64,000 bases of DNA from Neomesorhizobium sp963726065. GTDB lineage: Bacteria; Pseudomonadota; Alphaproteobacteria; Rhizobiales; Rhizobiaceae. The stretch's first letter is position 1, and every line of letters begins with the position of its first letter. Where the stretch lies: contig CAVSAU010000014.1 in the NCBI GenBank assembly GCA_963726065.1, positions 62,001 to 126,000 on the forward strand, written 5' to 3'. A program made the position numbers and the translations under genes. Positions 1 to 9,043 of this stretch are shown piece by piece. The notes under the pieces are model-generated. The model was not told the origin of the DNA, made no database searches, and was given only the letters and a program-made list of their open reading frames with translations.

Positions 1-52
1 ACCCCCTCTCCGTTTTGCTTCGCAAACCACCTCTCCCCCGGGGGAGAGGATG
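1..52. repeat. Partial intergenic palindromic repeat at the window edge
   Basis: C-rich and G-rich tracts (CCCCCTCTCCG, CTCTCCCCCGGGGGAGAG) resemble the CTCCCCG/CGGGGAG repeat family seen near 15.35, 18.69, 19.15 and 37.9 kb. It lies just past the stop of the leftmost cyclase gene. It is cut by the window edge, so its full extent is unknown. Confidence 0.5.
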
Positions 53-65
53 CGCCGCCGTAATA

Positions 66-1835
66 TCACTCCGGCAGGCCGGCGTTGCGAAGCGCGTCGA
101 GATAGCGATCCATGATCGCCGGGTCCTTCCACGGCACGCCGGCGCGGGTGCGGGCGATCGTTGTGCCGGGCGCGATCGCGAGCAGCCCTTCGATAGCCGC
201 TTCGGCTTGTGCGGTGAGGCCTGCCCGGCTGTAGCTCGCGGCAAGAAGCCGGTGGGCGGTCGGAAAATCCTGCTGCAGATGCATTGCCTTCAGCGCCCAT
301 TCGGCGGCTTCCTCGTAGTGCCCCTCGGAGAAATCGGCGAGGCCGAAAAAGGCGTATGTCCAGTAGTTGGCGGGATCGCGGGGGCTGAGCCGCAACGCCC
401 GGGTCAGATACTCCCGCGCTCTGGCGGGCTCGGAGGTAAAGGCATAATATCCGCCACCCCACATATACGGGAAAGCGAGGTTGGCGTTGAGGCTGAGCGC
501 GGTTTCCAGTCGCCGCGGCGCGTCGTCGAAATCGCGGGTGAACAGGGTGACGACGCCCAGAATGGTGTGCGCCTCGGCGTCGCGCGGATCGAGCTCGACG
601 GCGGAGCGCGCCATCTCGTGGGCGCTGGCCAGCGATTTGAGCGGATTGCCGCTCCAGCCGTAAAGCACGTCCCAGATATCGCACATGGCGTGCACCACGT
701 GCGCCCGCGCCATGCGGGGATCGAGGCCGATCGCCTGGCCGGCGAATTTCTTCGCTTCGGTGTTGTCTTCCACGGTGAGGCGCCAGGCGTGCCAGTTGGC
801 GCGCATCACCAGATCCCACGCGCCCATGCCGGCCGGATCCTTGCGGCGGGCGCGCCGCATCTCGGCGCCGATCAGTTCCGGCGCCACGACGCCGACGATG
901 CTGGCTGCGATTTCGTCCTGGACGGAAAAGATATCGTCGAGCTCGCGGTCGTAGCGTTCGGCCCAGACGTGGTTGCCGGTGGTGGCGTCGATGAGCTGGG
1001 CGGTGATGCGGACCCGGCTGCCGCCCTTGCGCACGCTGCCTTCGAGCACGTAGCGCACGCCGAGTTCGCCAGCCACCTGCTTCACGTCGACGGGCTTGCC
1101 CTTGTAAGTGAAGGAGGAGTTGCGGGCGGTGACGAAGAAGGACTGGTTGCGCGCCAGGTCGGTGATGATGTCTTCCGAAATGCCGTCGGCGAAATATTCC
1201 TGGTCACGGTCGGGGCTCATGTCCTGGAAGGGCAGCACGGCGATCGACGGTTTCACCGAGCCCCCCGACAGGCCGGACGCCTCGCTTTCGGAAGCGTCGG
1301 TCATGATCTCCAGGCGCACCCGGTAGATGCGAACCGGCTTGCGGATGTTCTTCACCTGCTGCTCCCCCAGATTGTCAAAGGCGACGTTGAGCTTGCCGAC
1401 CACATGTTCGAATACGCTGGCCGAAACGAAGATGCCGCCGGGCTCGGCCAACGCTTCAAGGCGCGCCGCGATGTTGACCCCGTCGCCCAGAATGTCGTCG
1501 CCGTCGATGACGATGTCGCCGAGGTTGATGCCGGCGCGATACTGGATGCGGCGGTCTTTCGGACCCTTGGCCTCGAGCTTGGCGATGCCGCGCTGGATGC
1601 GCAAGGCGCACTCCAGCGCATCGACAACGCTGGCGAACTCGACCAGCAGACCGTCGCCCATGGTCTTTACGACCCGGCCCGAGTGCTCCTTGAGGATGGG
1701 GTCGATGGTGTCCTGGCGATGCACCTTCTGGCGGGCGATGGTTCCCGCCTCGTCGGCTTCCATATGCCTGCTGTAGCCGACCATATCGATGGCCAGGATG
1801 GCGGCTAACCTGCGTACCACGCGATCGGTGGGCAA
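66..1835 (-). CDS. Class III adenylate/guanylate cyclase with TolB-like and TPR domains
   Basis: A predicted soluble 589-residue signalling protein that would make a cyclic nucleotide. Residues about 8-180 form a class III cyclase domain. The first metal ligand is Asp17 in AIDMVGYS, and KTMGDG supplies Lys57 and the second Asp (Asp61). NIAAR carries the asparagine/arginine pair expected at the active site. Residues about 195-315 resemble the TolB N-terminal domain (SIAVLPF, ADGISEDIITDLAR), and the rest is helical TPR-type repeats. No membrane helix is evident, unlike the related gene at 3622. ATP versus GTP preference cannot be read safely. Such cyclases are strongly expanded in Mesorhizobium. 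Confidence 0.88.
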   Translation of the reverse strand: MPTDRVVRRLAAILAIDMVGYSRHMEADEAGTIARQKVHRQDTIDPILKEHSGRVVKTMGDGLLVEFASVVDALECALRIQRGIAKLEAKGPKDRRIQYRAGINLGDIVIDGDDILGDGVNIAARLEALAEPGGIFVSASVFEHVVGKLNVAFDNLGEQQVKNIRKPVRIYRVRLEIMTDASESEASGLSGGSVKPSIAVLPFQDMSPDRDQEYFADGISEDIITDLARNQSFFVTARNSSFTYKGKPVDVKQVAGELGVRYVLEGSVRKGGSRVRITAQLIDATTGNHVWAERYDRELDDIFSVQDEIAASIVGVVAPELIGAEMRRARRKDPAGMGAWDLVMRANWHAWRLTVEDNTEAKKFAGQAIGLDPRMARAHVVHAMCDIWDVLYGWSGNPLKSLASAHEMARSAVELDPRDAEAHTILGVVTLFTRDFDDAPRRLETALSLNANLAFPYMWGGGYYAFTSEPARAREYLTRALRLSPRDPANYWTYAFFGLADFSEGHYEEAAEWALKAMHLQQDFPTAHRLLAASYSRAGLTAQAEAAIEGLLAIAPGTTIARTRAGVPWKDPAIMDRYLDALRNAGLPE

Positions 1836-1921
1836 AAAAACTGTTCCTCGCCTGAACGCACCGCGCGAAGCTTACGATCCCGGCAGGCGCAAGTCCATGT
1901 GGCGGGTCCATCGTGTCCCGC

Positions 1922-1950
1922 TTGACAGCGAATTCAACGCGGCGTATAAA
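1922..1950 (+). promoter_or_regulatory. Sigma-70-type promoter of the ArsR gene
   Basis: TTGACA at 1922-1927 and TATAAA at 1945-1950 are separated by exactly 17 bases, a near-consensus housekeeping promoter. Transcription would start around 1956-1958, about 28 bases before the regulator's start codon. The -10 box lies inside the left arm of the inverted repeat described next. Confidence 0.75.
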
Positions 1951-1982
1951 ACCAATCAGTTACATAACCATATGGTTTTATA
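1945..1982. promoter_or_regulatory. Probable ArsR operator overlapping the -10 box
   Basis: A perfect 10-base inverted repeat, TATAAAACCA (1945-1954) and TGGTTTTATA (1973-1982), encloses a second perfect palindrome AACCATATGGTT (1966-1977). It covers the -10 box and start site of the promoter and ends two bases before the ArsR start codon. This is where an autorepressing ArsR protein would be expected to bind. Binding by this protein is inferred. Confidence 0.7.
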
Positions 1983-1984
1983 AA

Positions 1985-2314
1985 ATGGCGACCGACAGCC
2001 TTAGCATGACGCTTTCCGCCCTGGCCGACCCGACCCGGCGCGCCATACTGGCGCGGCTGGCGCTCGGCGAGGCCTCGGTGACGGAGCTTGCCGAGCCGTT
2101 CGAGATGAGCTTTCCGGCGGTCTCAAAGCATCTTCGCGTTCTGGAAAAGGCAGGGCTGGTGGCGCGTGGCCGCGACGCGCAGTTCCGGCCGCGCACGCTG
2201 CGGGCCGAACCGCTGCGCGAGGTGGACGACTGGCTGGGCACCTACCGCCGGCTGTGGGAGGAGAGGCTGGACCGGCTGGAGGACTATTTGGCGCAGCTGC
2301 AAGGCGACACCTAG
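1985..2314 (+). CDS. ArsR-family winged-helix regulator
   Basis: A 109-residue helix-turn-helix protein of the ArsR/SmtB fold: LADPTRRAILARL, then SVTELAEPFEMSFPAVSKHL as the recognition region, then the wing. No metal-binding CxC motif is visible, so it is probably one of the non-metal ArsR proteins commonly paired with an AHSA1/SRPBCC partner, as here (gene at 2497). The ATG at 1985 gives the usual length and follows the promoter and operator, but it has no clear Shine-Dalgarno sequence. An ATG at 2006 is an alternative start. Confidence 0.85.
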   Translation: MATDSLSMTLSALADPTRRAILARLALGEASVTELAEPFEMSFPAVSKHLRVLEKAGLVARGRDAQFRPRTLRAEPLREVDDWLGTYRRLWEERLDRLEDYLAQLQGDT

Positions 2315-2496
2315 AGTTCAGGTGATGCCGGCCGGCAAATGACGGTTTCCCGCGCCTCCGGTGCTTCCTCAAATCCAGCTGCGGCTTATGCGTTCCTGCT
2401 GAGCCTCTATCTCAATGTTTCCAAGGCCTGATCGGGCTGAACCCGGAGCCGCGCCGCCGTCCGACGACGATATTTGCTTCACGAAGGGAAGTGACG

Positions 2497-2976
2497 ATGG
2501 CGTTTTCGGTTACCAGCCCGGCCGACGAGCCGATCATCATCATGACGCGCCGCTTCGATGCGCCGCGCAAGCTGGTGTGGCGGGCCTGGACCGACCCCTA
2601 TCACGTGGCGCGCTGGTGGGGCCAGCGCAGCACCACCACCAAGGTGGTCGAGCTCGACCTGAGGCCAGGCGGCAACTGGCGGTTCGAGCAGCACGACACG
2701 TCGGGCGCCGTCTATATCTTCAAGGGCACCTATCTCGAGGTGATCGAGCCCGAAAAGCTGGTCAACACCTTCGGCATGGAAGGCATGTTCGAGGACAAGG
2801 TGCTGGTCGAGACGCACACCTTCGACGAGGTGAACGGCAAGACAGACTACAAGTCGGTCTCGCGCTTCAATTCCTTCGAGGACCGCGACGGCATGCTGCA
2901 GTCGGGCATGGAAGCCGGAGCCAAGGAAAGCATGGCGCTGCTCGACGAGTTGCTGGCCGAACTGCAGAAGCAATAG
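2497..2976 (+). CDS. SRPBCC/AHSA1-domain protein
   Basis: A 159-residue protein of the AHSA1-like START fold: RRFDAPRKLVWRAWTDPY at the N-terminus, WWGQRSTTT, then DLRPGGNWRFEQHD and a C-terminal helix. Members bind hydrophobic ligands; the ligand here is unknown. The ATG at 2497 is preferred over the GTG at 2491 because AAGGGA lies at a normal distance. It sits 182 bases downstream of the ArsR gene on the same strand, the usual pairing in this family, so ArsR may control it. Confidence 0.85.
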   Translation: MAFSVTSPADEPIIIMTRRFDAPRKLVWRAWTDPYHVARWWGQRSTTTKVVELDLRPGGNWRFEQHDTSGAVYIFKGTYLEVIEPEKLVNTFGMEGMFEDKVLVETHTFDEVNGKTDYKSVSRFNSFEDRDGMLQSGMEAGAKESMALLDELLAELQKQ

Positions 2977-3117
2977 GTGGCTAACCCAAGCGCCTTGCGT
3001 GGCGACGAAAGCCGCGCGGCGCAACAGAAATCGAGAAGAAGAAAGTGCCGGGCGCCCCCTTTCCCTGTAGAAACGGGGGTGACGCGCCGCCGCGTCAGAG
3101 CTTGGTCTTTGCCGCGC

Positions 3118-3429
3118 CTATTCCTCGGGTTCGGTGGTGAATTGCAGGGGGTAACCCTTGGCCTTGCCGGCCTCGGTGGCGCGGGTCGCCTTGGTCTCGG
3201 CAATATCCTTGGCGAAGACGGCGACAACGCAGACGCCGCGCCGGTGCGCGGTGATCATGATCTTCTGCGCGAGGTCCTCGCCGACATGGAATTCGGCCTT
3301 GAGCACGCGGACGACAAATTCCCGCGGCGTGTAGTCGTCGTTGAGCAGGATCACCTTGTGCAGCTTCGGCCGCTCGGTCTTCGGGCCGACCTTGGTGCGG
3401 GGGTGCGTGATGGTGCTTGAATCAGGCAT
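3118..3429 (-). CDS. clpS: ATP-dependent Clp protease adaptor ClpS
   Basis: A 103-residue adaptor that binds the ClpA N-domain and delivers N-degron substrates to ClpAP. The core reads KVILLNDDYTPREFVVRVL, with the NDDYT segment of the ligand pocket, then AHRRGVCVVAVF before the C-terminal strand. The start MPDSS at 3429 is chosen over an upstream ATG at 3444 by comparison with family length. Alphaproteobacteria often carry two ClpS forms; which one this is cannot be fixed here. It converges with the AHSA1 gene. Confidence 0.9.
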   Translation of the reverse strand: MPDSSTITHPRTKVGPKTERPKLHKVILLNDDYTPREFVVRVLKAEFHVGEDLAQKIMITAHRRGVCVVAVFAKDIAETKATRATEAGKAKGYPLQFTTEPEE

Positions 3430-3621
3430 GGGCGTTAAGCGCATACGACGTGGGGAATTGTCTCACAGCCGGGCGGTATCGTCCATCCCGATCGGGGGGA
3501 CGGGCAGGTGGAACCGCCAGCGCGGCGCCAAGGGGCCAGGGCAGGATTTCGCACCGAACCGTGATTGGCACGTGAGGGTTGCAATGTGCTAGGGCGAAAA
3601 TGCGGGCAATTCGAGGTCGAG

Positions 3622-5535
3622 ATGGAACGCAAGCTTGCCGCGATCGTTGCCGGCGACATCGTCGGCTACAGCCGACTGATGGCCGAGGATGAAGCGGCGA
3701 CCTATGCGGCGTTGCGCTCCGCTTTCGACGATCTCATCGTGCCCGTGCTGCAGCGCCATGGCGGACGCACCTACAAGAGCACCGGCGACGGGTTCCTGGC
3801 GACGTTTCCGAGCGTCAACGAGGCGCTAGACGCGGCAATCGAGATTCAGGCCGGCTTCGCGGATCGCCCTTTCAGTCTGCGCATCGGCGTCAATCTCGGC
3901 GATGTCATCGAAGACAATGGCGATATGTTCGGCGATGGCGTGAACGTCGCCGCGCGGCTGGAGGCGATGGCCGATCCCGGCAGCATCTTTGTCAGCGACG
4001 CGGTCGTGCGCGGCGCCGACAGGAACCGCGGCGCGAATTTTTCCCGTGTCGGGCGCCGGCACATCAAGAACATCCGCAAGTCGTTCGACGTCTATGCCGT
4101 CAGGCTCAAAAACGGCGGAAACGGCATGGCCCCCCGACTGAGGCGCGCCCTAGGCGGCAGGCGGGCGATCGCCACCTACGCTGCCGGCGCAGCCGTAATT
4201 GCTGTGATCGCGTTCGCAGCCAGCGATACGGTGAGGTTCCAGACCATCGCCGGCGGCATTACCCAGGGCCTGGCCGGACTGGTTGGCGTCGAGCGCGCCG
4301 ACGCGCGGCCGGCGGTTGCGGTGTTGCCGTTCGACAATATGAGCGGAGATGCCAACGAGACCTATTTCGTCGACGGGCTGACCGAGGACATCATCACCGA
4401 GCTTGCCCGCAATCCCGAATTGCAGGTGATCGCACGCAACTCGACATTTGCGCTGCGCGGCCAGCCGGCCGACACGCGCGAACTGGGCAGGCGGCTGAAT
4501 GCCGGCTACATCGTCGAGGGCAGCGCGCGGCGGGCCGGCGACCAGCTGCGCGTCGTCGCGCAGCTCATCGATACGCGCAGCGGCGCGCATCTATGGTCGC
4601 GCAGCTATGATCGCCGCGTCGATGACGTCTTCGCCGTGCAGACGGAACTGACCTCGGAAATCGTGGCCCACCTCGTTTCCTATGTTCGCCAGACCGAAGC
4701 CGACGAATCCGCCGAACGCCCGACTGAAAACCTGCAGGCCTACGACCTTCTGCTGCAGGCCCGCAACCGCTACAAGCACGGTTCGGGAGACGGCGAAGCC
4801 CTGCTTGCGTCCCGTGCGCTGCTGCAGCGGGCGCTGGAACTCGATCCCGGCTATGCGGCCGTCCGCGCGCATCTCGGGATGACATACATCGTCGATGCGG
4901 TGCAGGGGGTAAGCGGGCGCGCCACGAAAGCCGACATCGAGACTGGTTTGAGCGAAGTGCGCCAGGCAATCCGGCTCGACCCCAACCTTGCCGTCGGCTA
5001 CCAGGCTTTGAGTTTCGGACTGGCGGCGAGCGCCGATTATGAGGGCGGCCTGCAGGCCGCGCGTCGTTCGGTGGAACTGAACCCCAACGACCCCGACAGC
5101 CTGATGGCCATGGCGAAGGCGCAGGTGCGCTTCGGCGACTATGCCGACGCCACCGTCAACGCCGAGCGCGCCCGTCGTCTCCATCCGCTGGCGCCTGAAT
5201 ATTACACCTATGTGCATGGGCAGGCTCTCTACGCGGCAGGGCGTCTCGACGAAGCCGACCAAGTGCTCAACGAATGCCTGATGCGGTCGCCGCAGGAACA
5301 GGACTGCCTGCTGATCCGCACCGTGCTGCAGGTGGGCCGTGGAGAGATGGACCAGGCACAGGCGACGATGGCAAGGCTGATCGCCGCCAATCCGCAATTC
5401 TCGCTAGCCGCCGAACGAAACTACAGGCGTTTCGGCAATTCACCTCTCATGGATCGTTTCCTCGCCGATCTCGCGCGCGCCAAGGCGCCCGAAACGGCGG
5501 CGCGGCAACCGCGGGTGGCGGCAACTGCGACCTGA
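3622..5535 (+). CDS. Membrane-anchored class III cyclase with TolB-like and TPR domains
   Basis: A 637-residue paralogue of the gene at 66-1835. The cyclase domain spans residues about 1-170, with Asp12 in AGDIVGYS, Lys52 and Asp56 in KSTGDG, and NVAAR. One hydrophobic segment (ATYAAGAAVIAVIAFAA, about residues 175-195) should anchor it in the inner membrane. A TolB-like domain follows (AVAVLPFDNMSGD, VDGLTEDIITELAR), then TPR repeats (for example RRSVELNPNDPDSLMAMAKA). The ATG at 3622 begins the conserved ERKLAAIVAGDIVGYS block. The TPR part probably senses or scaffolds; the partner is unknown. Confidence 0.88.
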   Translation: MERKLAAIVAGDIVGYSRLMAEDEAATYAALRSAFDDLIVPVLQRHGGRTYKSTGDGFLATFPSVNEALDAAIEIQAGFADRPFSLRIGVNLGDVIEDNGDMFGDGVNVAARLEAMADPGSIFVSDAVVRGADRNRGANFSRVGRRHIKNIRKSFDVYAVRLKNGGNGMAPRLRRALGGRRAIATYAAGAAVIAVIAFAASDTVRFQTIAGGITQGLAGLVGVERADARPAVAVLPFDNMSGDANETYFVDGLTEDIITELARNPELQVIARNSTFALRGQPADTRELGRRLNAGYIVEGSARRAGDQLRVVAQLIDTRSGAHLWSRSYDRRVDDVFAVQTELTSEIVAHLVSYVRQTEADESAERPTENLQAYDLLLQARNRYKHGSGDGEALLASRALLQRALELDPGYAAVRAHLGMTYIVDAVQGVSGRATKADIETGLSEVRQAIRLDPNLAVGYQALSFGLAASADYEGGLQAARRSVELNPNDPDSLMAMAKAQVRFGDYADATVNAERARRLHPLAPEYYTYVHGQALYAAGRLDEADQVLNECLMRSPQEQDCLLIRTVLQVGRGEMDQAQATMARLIAANPQFSLAAERNYRRFGNSPLMDRFLADLARAKAPETAARQPRVAATAT

Positions 5536-5699
5536 GGGGGATTTCCTCAAGCGATTAAGTTGGCCACACGTTCGCCGCGTGCGTGAAGCAGCTTGCCCTT
5601 GCCGATGGCGTTTCTCCATCCCACGTAGAGCGGCGAGCAGGGGCCTCGTTGCCCGATGGACCAGACGGCTTTTCGTGGCGACGGAGACCATCACGACCA

Positions 5700-7004
5700 A
5701 TGGATGCATCGGGCAACATCGAACCGCTGAGCGATGAACTGCTGCTCGACCTGCAGCGGCTTTCCCTGGACTATTTCCTGCACGAGGCGAACCCGGACAA
5801 CGGCCTGATACCCGACCGCAACCGGTCGGGCTCGCCGGCCAGCATCGCCGCGATCGGCATGGCGCTGACGGCCTATCCCGTGGGCGTGGCGCGCGGCTTC
5901 ATGACGCGCGAGGCGGCACGCGACAGGACGCTTGCGACGCTGCGCTTCTTCCATGAAAGCCAGCAAGGCCCCGAACCCGACGCCACCGGATACAAGGGTT
6001 TCTATTACCACTTCCTCGACATGAAGAGCGGCCGCCGGGTCTGGAAATGCGAGCTGTCGACGATTGACACGGCACTGCTGATAGCAGGCGTGGTGACGGC
6101 GGGCGCCTTCTTCCAGGAGGACGACGAGGGCGAGCAGGAAATCAGGCGGCTTGCCGATGCGCTTTACCGGCGCGTCGACTGGAACTGGGCGCGGAATGGC
6201 GGCGCCACCGTGACGCATGGCTGGCGGCCGGAAAAGGGCTTCCTGCGCTATCGCTGGGAAGGTTTTGACGAGGCGCTGATCCTCTACGTGCTGGGGCTGG
6301 GATCGCCGACATACAAGCTGCCGCCGGAGAGTTATGCGGCCTGGCTGTCGAGCTATCGCTGGAAGGAGATCTACGGACGCGAATTCGTCTATGCCGGGCC
6401 GCTGTTCATCCACCAGTTCTCGCATATCTGGATCGATTTCCGCGGTATCAGGGACGCCTACATGCGGGCGCGGGGCAGCGACTACTTCGAGAACAGCCGG
6501 CGGGCGACCCATGTGCAGCGGGAGTACGCCATCCGCAATCCGCGCGGCTTCAAGGGCTATCACGCCAATTGCTGGGGCATCACCGCGAGTGACGGGCCGG
6601 GGCGGCGGACGCGCCGGATCGACGGCGTCAACCGCCGCTTCTTCGACTACCGGGCGCGGGGCGCACCCTTCGGCCCCGACGACGGCACGCTGTCGCCGTG
6701 GGCGGCAGCGGCGTCGCTGCCCTTCGCGCCGGACATCGTGTTGCCGGCGCTCAAGCACTTCCACGATCTCGACCTGAAGAACGGCAATCCCTACGGCTTC
6801 ACCGCGAGCTTCAACCCGACGCTGGAAGCGGCGGACGCCCGCGCCTGCGGCTGGACCTGCGCCGACCATGTCGGCATCAACCAGGGGCCTATCCCGCTGA
6901 TGATCGAAAACCACCGCACCGACTTCATCTGGAAGCTGATGCGGGATTGTCCTTGCATCGTGGATGGACTGAGAAGGGCCGGGTTCACGGGAGGGTGGCT
7001 GTAA
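5700..7004 (+). CDS. Glucoamylase-family (GH144-like) glycoside hydrolase
   Basis: A 434-residue (alpha/alpha)6-barrel-type protein of the Pfam glycoamylase family, which includes the endo-beta-1,2-glucanases of GH144. Conserved blocks include WKCELSTIDTALLIAG, EGFDEALILYVLGLGSPTY, LFIHQFSHIWIDFRGIRD, NCWGITASDGP and YGFTASFNPT. No signal peptide is obvious, so it may be cytoplasmic. Rhizobiales make cyclic beta-1,2-glucan, so turnover of that polymer is a plausible but inferred role. The ATG at 5700 is chosen because the upstream in-frame extension lacks family character. Confidence 0.82.
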   Translation: MDASGNIEPLSDELLLDLQRLSLDYFLHEANPDNGLIPDRNRSGSPASIAAIGMALTAYPVGVARGFMTREAARDRTLATLRFFHESQQGPEPDATGYKGFYYHFLDMKSGRRVWKCELSTIDTALLIAGVVTAGAFFQEDDEGEQEIRRLADALYRRVDWNWARNGGATVTHGWRPEKGFLRYRWEGFDEALILYVLGLGSPTYKLPPESYAAWLSSYRWKEIYGREFVYAGPLFIHQFSHIWIDFRGIRDAYMRARGSDYFENSRRATHVQREYAIRNPRGFKGYHANCWGITASDGPGRRTRRIDGVNRRFFDYRARGAPFGPDDGTLSPWAAAASLPFAPDIVLPALKHFHDLDLKNGNPYGFTASFNPTLEAADARACGWTCADHVGINQGPIPLMIENHRTDFIWKLMRDCPCIVDGLRRAGFTGGWL

Positions 7005-7026
7005 GGGGTGGCGCCTGGGCTCCTGT

Positions 7027-7953
7027 TCAAGCCGAGTTCGATATCTCGTCGCGATTCCGAAGCTGGCGTGCGAATGCACCCGGCGAGCACCCGACACGCC
7101 GGCGAAACGCCGTGCTGAAAGCGCTCGCGGACTCATAGCCAATTTCTTCGGCGAGGCGATCCAGCGACTTTCCGCCACGGTTGAGCGCATCCTTGGCAAG
7201 CGACATCCGCCAGCTTGAAAGATACTCCATAGGCGCGGAGCCAAGTTTTTCGGAGAAACGGGCCGCGAAAGCGGATCGTGACATGCCGGCAATTTTCGCC
7301 AACCCGCTTACCGTCCAGCCAGCGCGAACGTCGGAATGCATGGCGCGCAAGCTGCCGGCCATGGCGGGATCGCGCATGCCCGCCAGCAAGCCGGGCGACA
7401 AAGAGTCCGGGGCTATGCCGGGCCAACGCAGGCACTCGACCAGCATGACCTCAAGCAGCCGTTCGAGAATGATTTCCCGAGCGGGCCTGTCAGCGGCGCA
7501 TTCCTCCATGATCAGGTCGATGATGCGCGCGAGACGCCCGGTGTCGCCCTCGGCCGAGCGTATGTGAATCACCTCAGGCAGCAGGGCGACAAGCAGCGGC
7601 GCGTTTACCGGGTCGAGCTGGAAGCTTCCGCCAAGCATCTGAAAATCGGGATGGCCTTCAGGGTCTCCATGGCGAACGCCGTTGAACGCCAGAGTGCCGG
7701 CGACGCATTCGGCGCCGGGTTCGCTCAACATCGAAAAGGCGGGCGAAGAGGGGAGCAGTACGAAATCCCCGCGATCGAGAAGCACCGGTTCCCTGCCGTC
7801 GATCGCAAGCCAGCAGCGGCCTTCCAGAACGATGGAGAAACCCGGCAGTTTGTAAGCCGGGTAGCGAACGCCCCATTGCCCTTTGCCTGTTATCGGCTTG
7901 GAGAAAACGGCACTTGGGCGAAGCAATGCGATGACGTCGTTGAGAGGATCCAT
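7027..7953 (-). CDS. AraC-family regulator with N-terminal cupin
   Basis: A 308-residue regulator. The N-terminal cupin (YPAYKLPGFSIVLEGRCWLAIDG) is of the type that binds small ligands, and the C-terminal AraC domain has two helix-turn-helix units (TVSGLAKIAGMSRSAFAARF and SLDRLAEEIGYESASAFSTAF). The start MDPLNDVIALLRP at 7953 matches the family; an upstream in-frame start at 8010 is less likely. It diverges from the short-chain dehydrogenase gene at 8044 with a gap of about 90 bases, an arrangement typical of a regulator and its target. Confidence 0.88.
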   Translation of the reverse strand: MDPLNDVIALLRPSAVFSKPITGKGQWGVRYPAYKLPGFSIVLEGRCWLAIDGREPVLLDRGDFVLLPSSPAFSMLSEPGAECVAGTLAFNGVRHGDPEGHPDFQMLGGSFQLDPVNAPLLVALLPEVIHIRSAEGDTGRLARIIDLIMEECAADRPAREIILERLLEVMLVECLRWPGIAPDSLSPGLLAGMRDPAMAGSLRAMHSDVRAGWTVSGLAKIAGMSRSAFAARFSEKLGSAPMEYLSSWRMSLAKDALNRGGKSLDRLAEEIGYESASAFSTAFRRRVGCSPGAFARQLRNRDEISNSA

Positions 7954-8043
7954 TTTGGACGATTGATAATGACTTATGGACTTATCGTTATATAACGTCC
8001 GCAAATTCATGTCTATCCTGTTGGAACAAAACGGAGAACAGAC

Positions 8044-8892
8044 ATGACCAAAACAGTTCTCATCACCGGGACGTCATCAGGCTATGGCAAGGCGACGGCC
8101 GAACTCTTCCTCGATCGCGGCTGGAACGTCATCGCGACCATGCGGCGCCCCGATACAAGCGTGTTCGCGACTTCCTCGGACAGGCTGAGAATCCTTCCGC
8201 TGGACGTCACCGATACCGACAGCATCAGCACGGCGATCGCTGATGGCGTCGCTGCCTTTGGCGGGATCGACGTACTGGTGAACAACGCAGGGATCGGCCT
8301 CGCCTCTGTGGTTGAGGCCACGCCCGACCCTATTGTGCGCGAGCTGTTCGAAACGAACAGCTTCGGTGTGTTTGCGATGTGCCGCGCCATCATTCCGCAG
8401 ATGCGAAAGCAGGAAGGTGGCGTCATCGTCAACGTCACGTCGAGCGTCACCATCGGTGTCATGCCACTGGTGGCAATCTACGCCGCCAGCAAATGCGCCG
8501 TCGAAGGCTTCACCGAATCGTTGTCCTATGAGTTGGAGAGCTTCTATATCAAGGCCCGGCTGGTGGAACCCGGCTATGCGCCAACCACGAACTTCACCGC
8601 CAATGGCGGCCCGCGCATGCAGGGCTTGATCCCGGCGGATTACCGGTCATTCGCCCAGTCTTGTTTCGAGAAGATGGCGGACTATCCGACGCCTTATTGC
8701 ACCGAGATGGAGGTCGCCGAAGCTGCTTTCGCCGCCGCGACCGAAGACGGCGGGAAAATCCGCTATCCCGCCGGGGCAGACACAAAACTGCTCGCGGAAT
8801 TGCGCTGGACGACCTCGGAAGAGCATTACCTGGCCGAGATGCGGGACATGTTCAGTCCGGCAACCACCGCACCAATTTCATCTGAAAACTGA
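8044..8892 (+). CDS. Short-chain dehydrogenase/reductase
   Basis: A 282-residue Rossmann-fold oxidoreductase. The cofactor motif is TGTSSGYG near the N-terminus, NNAG follows at mid-domain, and the catalytic pair is in YAASK with the serine in NVTSS. Loop residues after beta-2 (MRRP) suggest NADP preference, which is tentative. The substrate is unknown. It is divergent from the AraC gene, which probably controls it. An inverted repeat ATCTCTG/CAGAGAT (8949-8965) lies 57 bases after the stop. Confidence 0.88.
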   Translation: MTKTVLITGTSSGYGKATAELFLDRGWNVIATMRRPDTSVFATSSDRLRILPLDVTDTDSISTAIADGVAAFGGIDVLVNNAGIGLASVVEATPDPIVRELFETNSFGVFAMCRAIIPQMRKQEGGVIVNVTSSVTIGVMPLVAIYAASKCAVEGFTESLSYELESFYIKARLVEPGYAPTTNFTANGGPRMQGLIPADYRSFAQSCFEKMADYPTPYCTEMEVAEAAFAAATEDGGKIRYPAGADTKLLAELRWTTSEEHYLAEMRDMFSPATTAPISSEN

Positions 8893-8964
8893 GGCGGGAT
8901 TGTTCTTAGATCGTGGATGGACGGGGAGGGCACGGGGAGGTTATGAGCATCTCTGTTTCAGAGA

Positions 8965-9028
8965 TTGAAGTTGTGAAAGAGAAATGCTATTTTGCCACCA
9001 ATGATGCCTACCGCAAACCGGCAGGCAT
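8965..9028 (+). promoter_or_regulatory. Promoter and operator of the Xre-RES locus
   Basis: A -35-like TTGAAG (8965-8970) and a -10-like TATTTT (8988-8993) are 17 bases apart. Just downstream, ATGCCTACCG (9004-9013) and CGGCAGGCAT (9019-9028) form an inverted repeat matching at 9 of 10 positions. It lies between the expected start site and the antitoxin gene. Such sites are where type II antitoxins repress their own operon; binding here is inferred. Confidence 0.62.
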
Positions 9029-9043
9029 TCAGGGTTGGTGGCT

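Noticed and set aside
15..1808. A 597-codon plus-strand frame opposite the first cyclase
   Set aside because: It is the high-GC antisense shadow of a well-supported cyclase gene, with no family resemblance of its own.
3040..3117. A GC-rich, partly self-complementary stretch (GGGCGCCCCC, CGGGGGTGACGCGCC) after the AHSA1 gene
   Set aside because: Pairing is imperfect and there is no U-run; could be a degenerate repeat or weak terminator, not firm enough to list.
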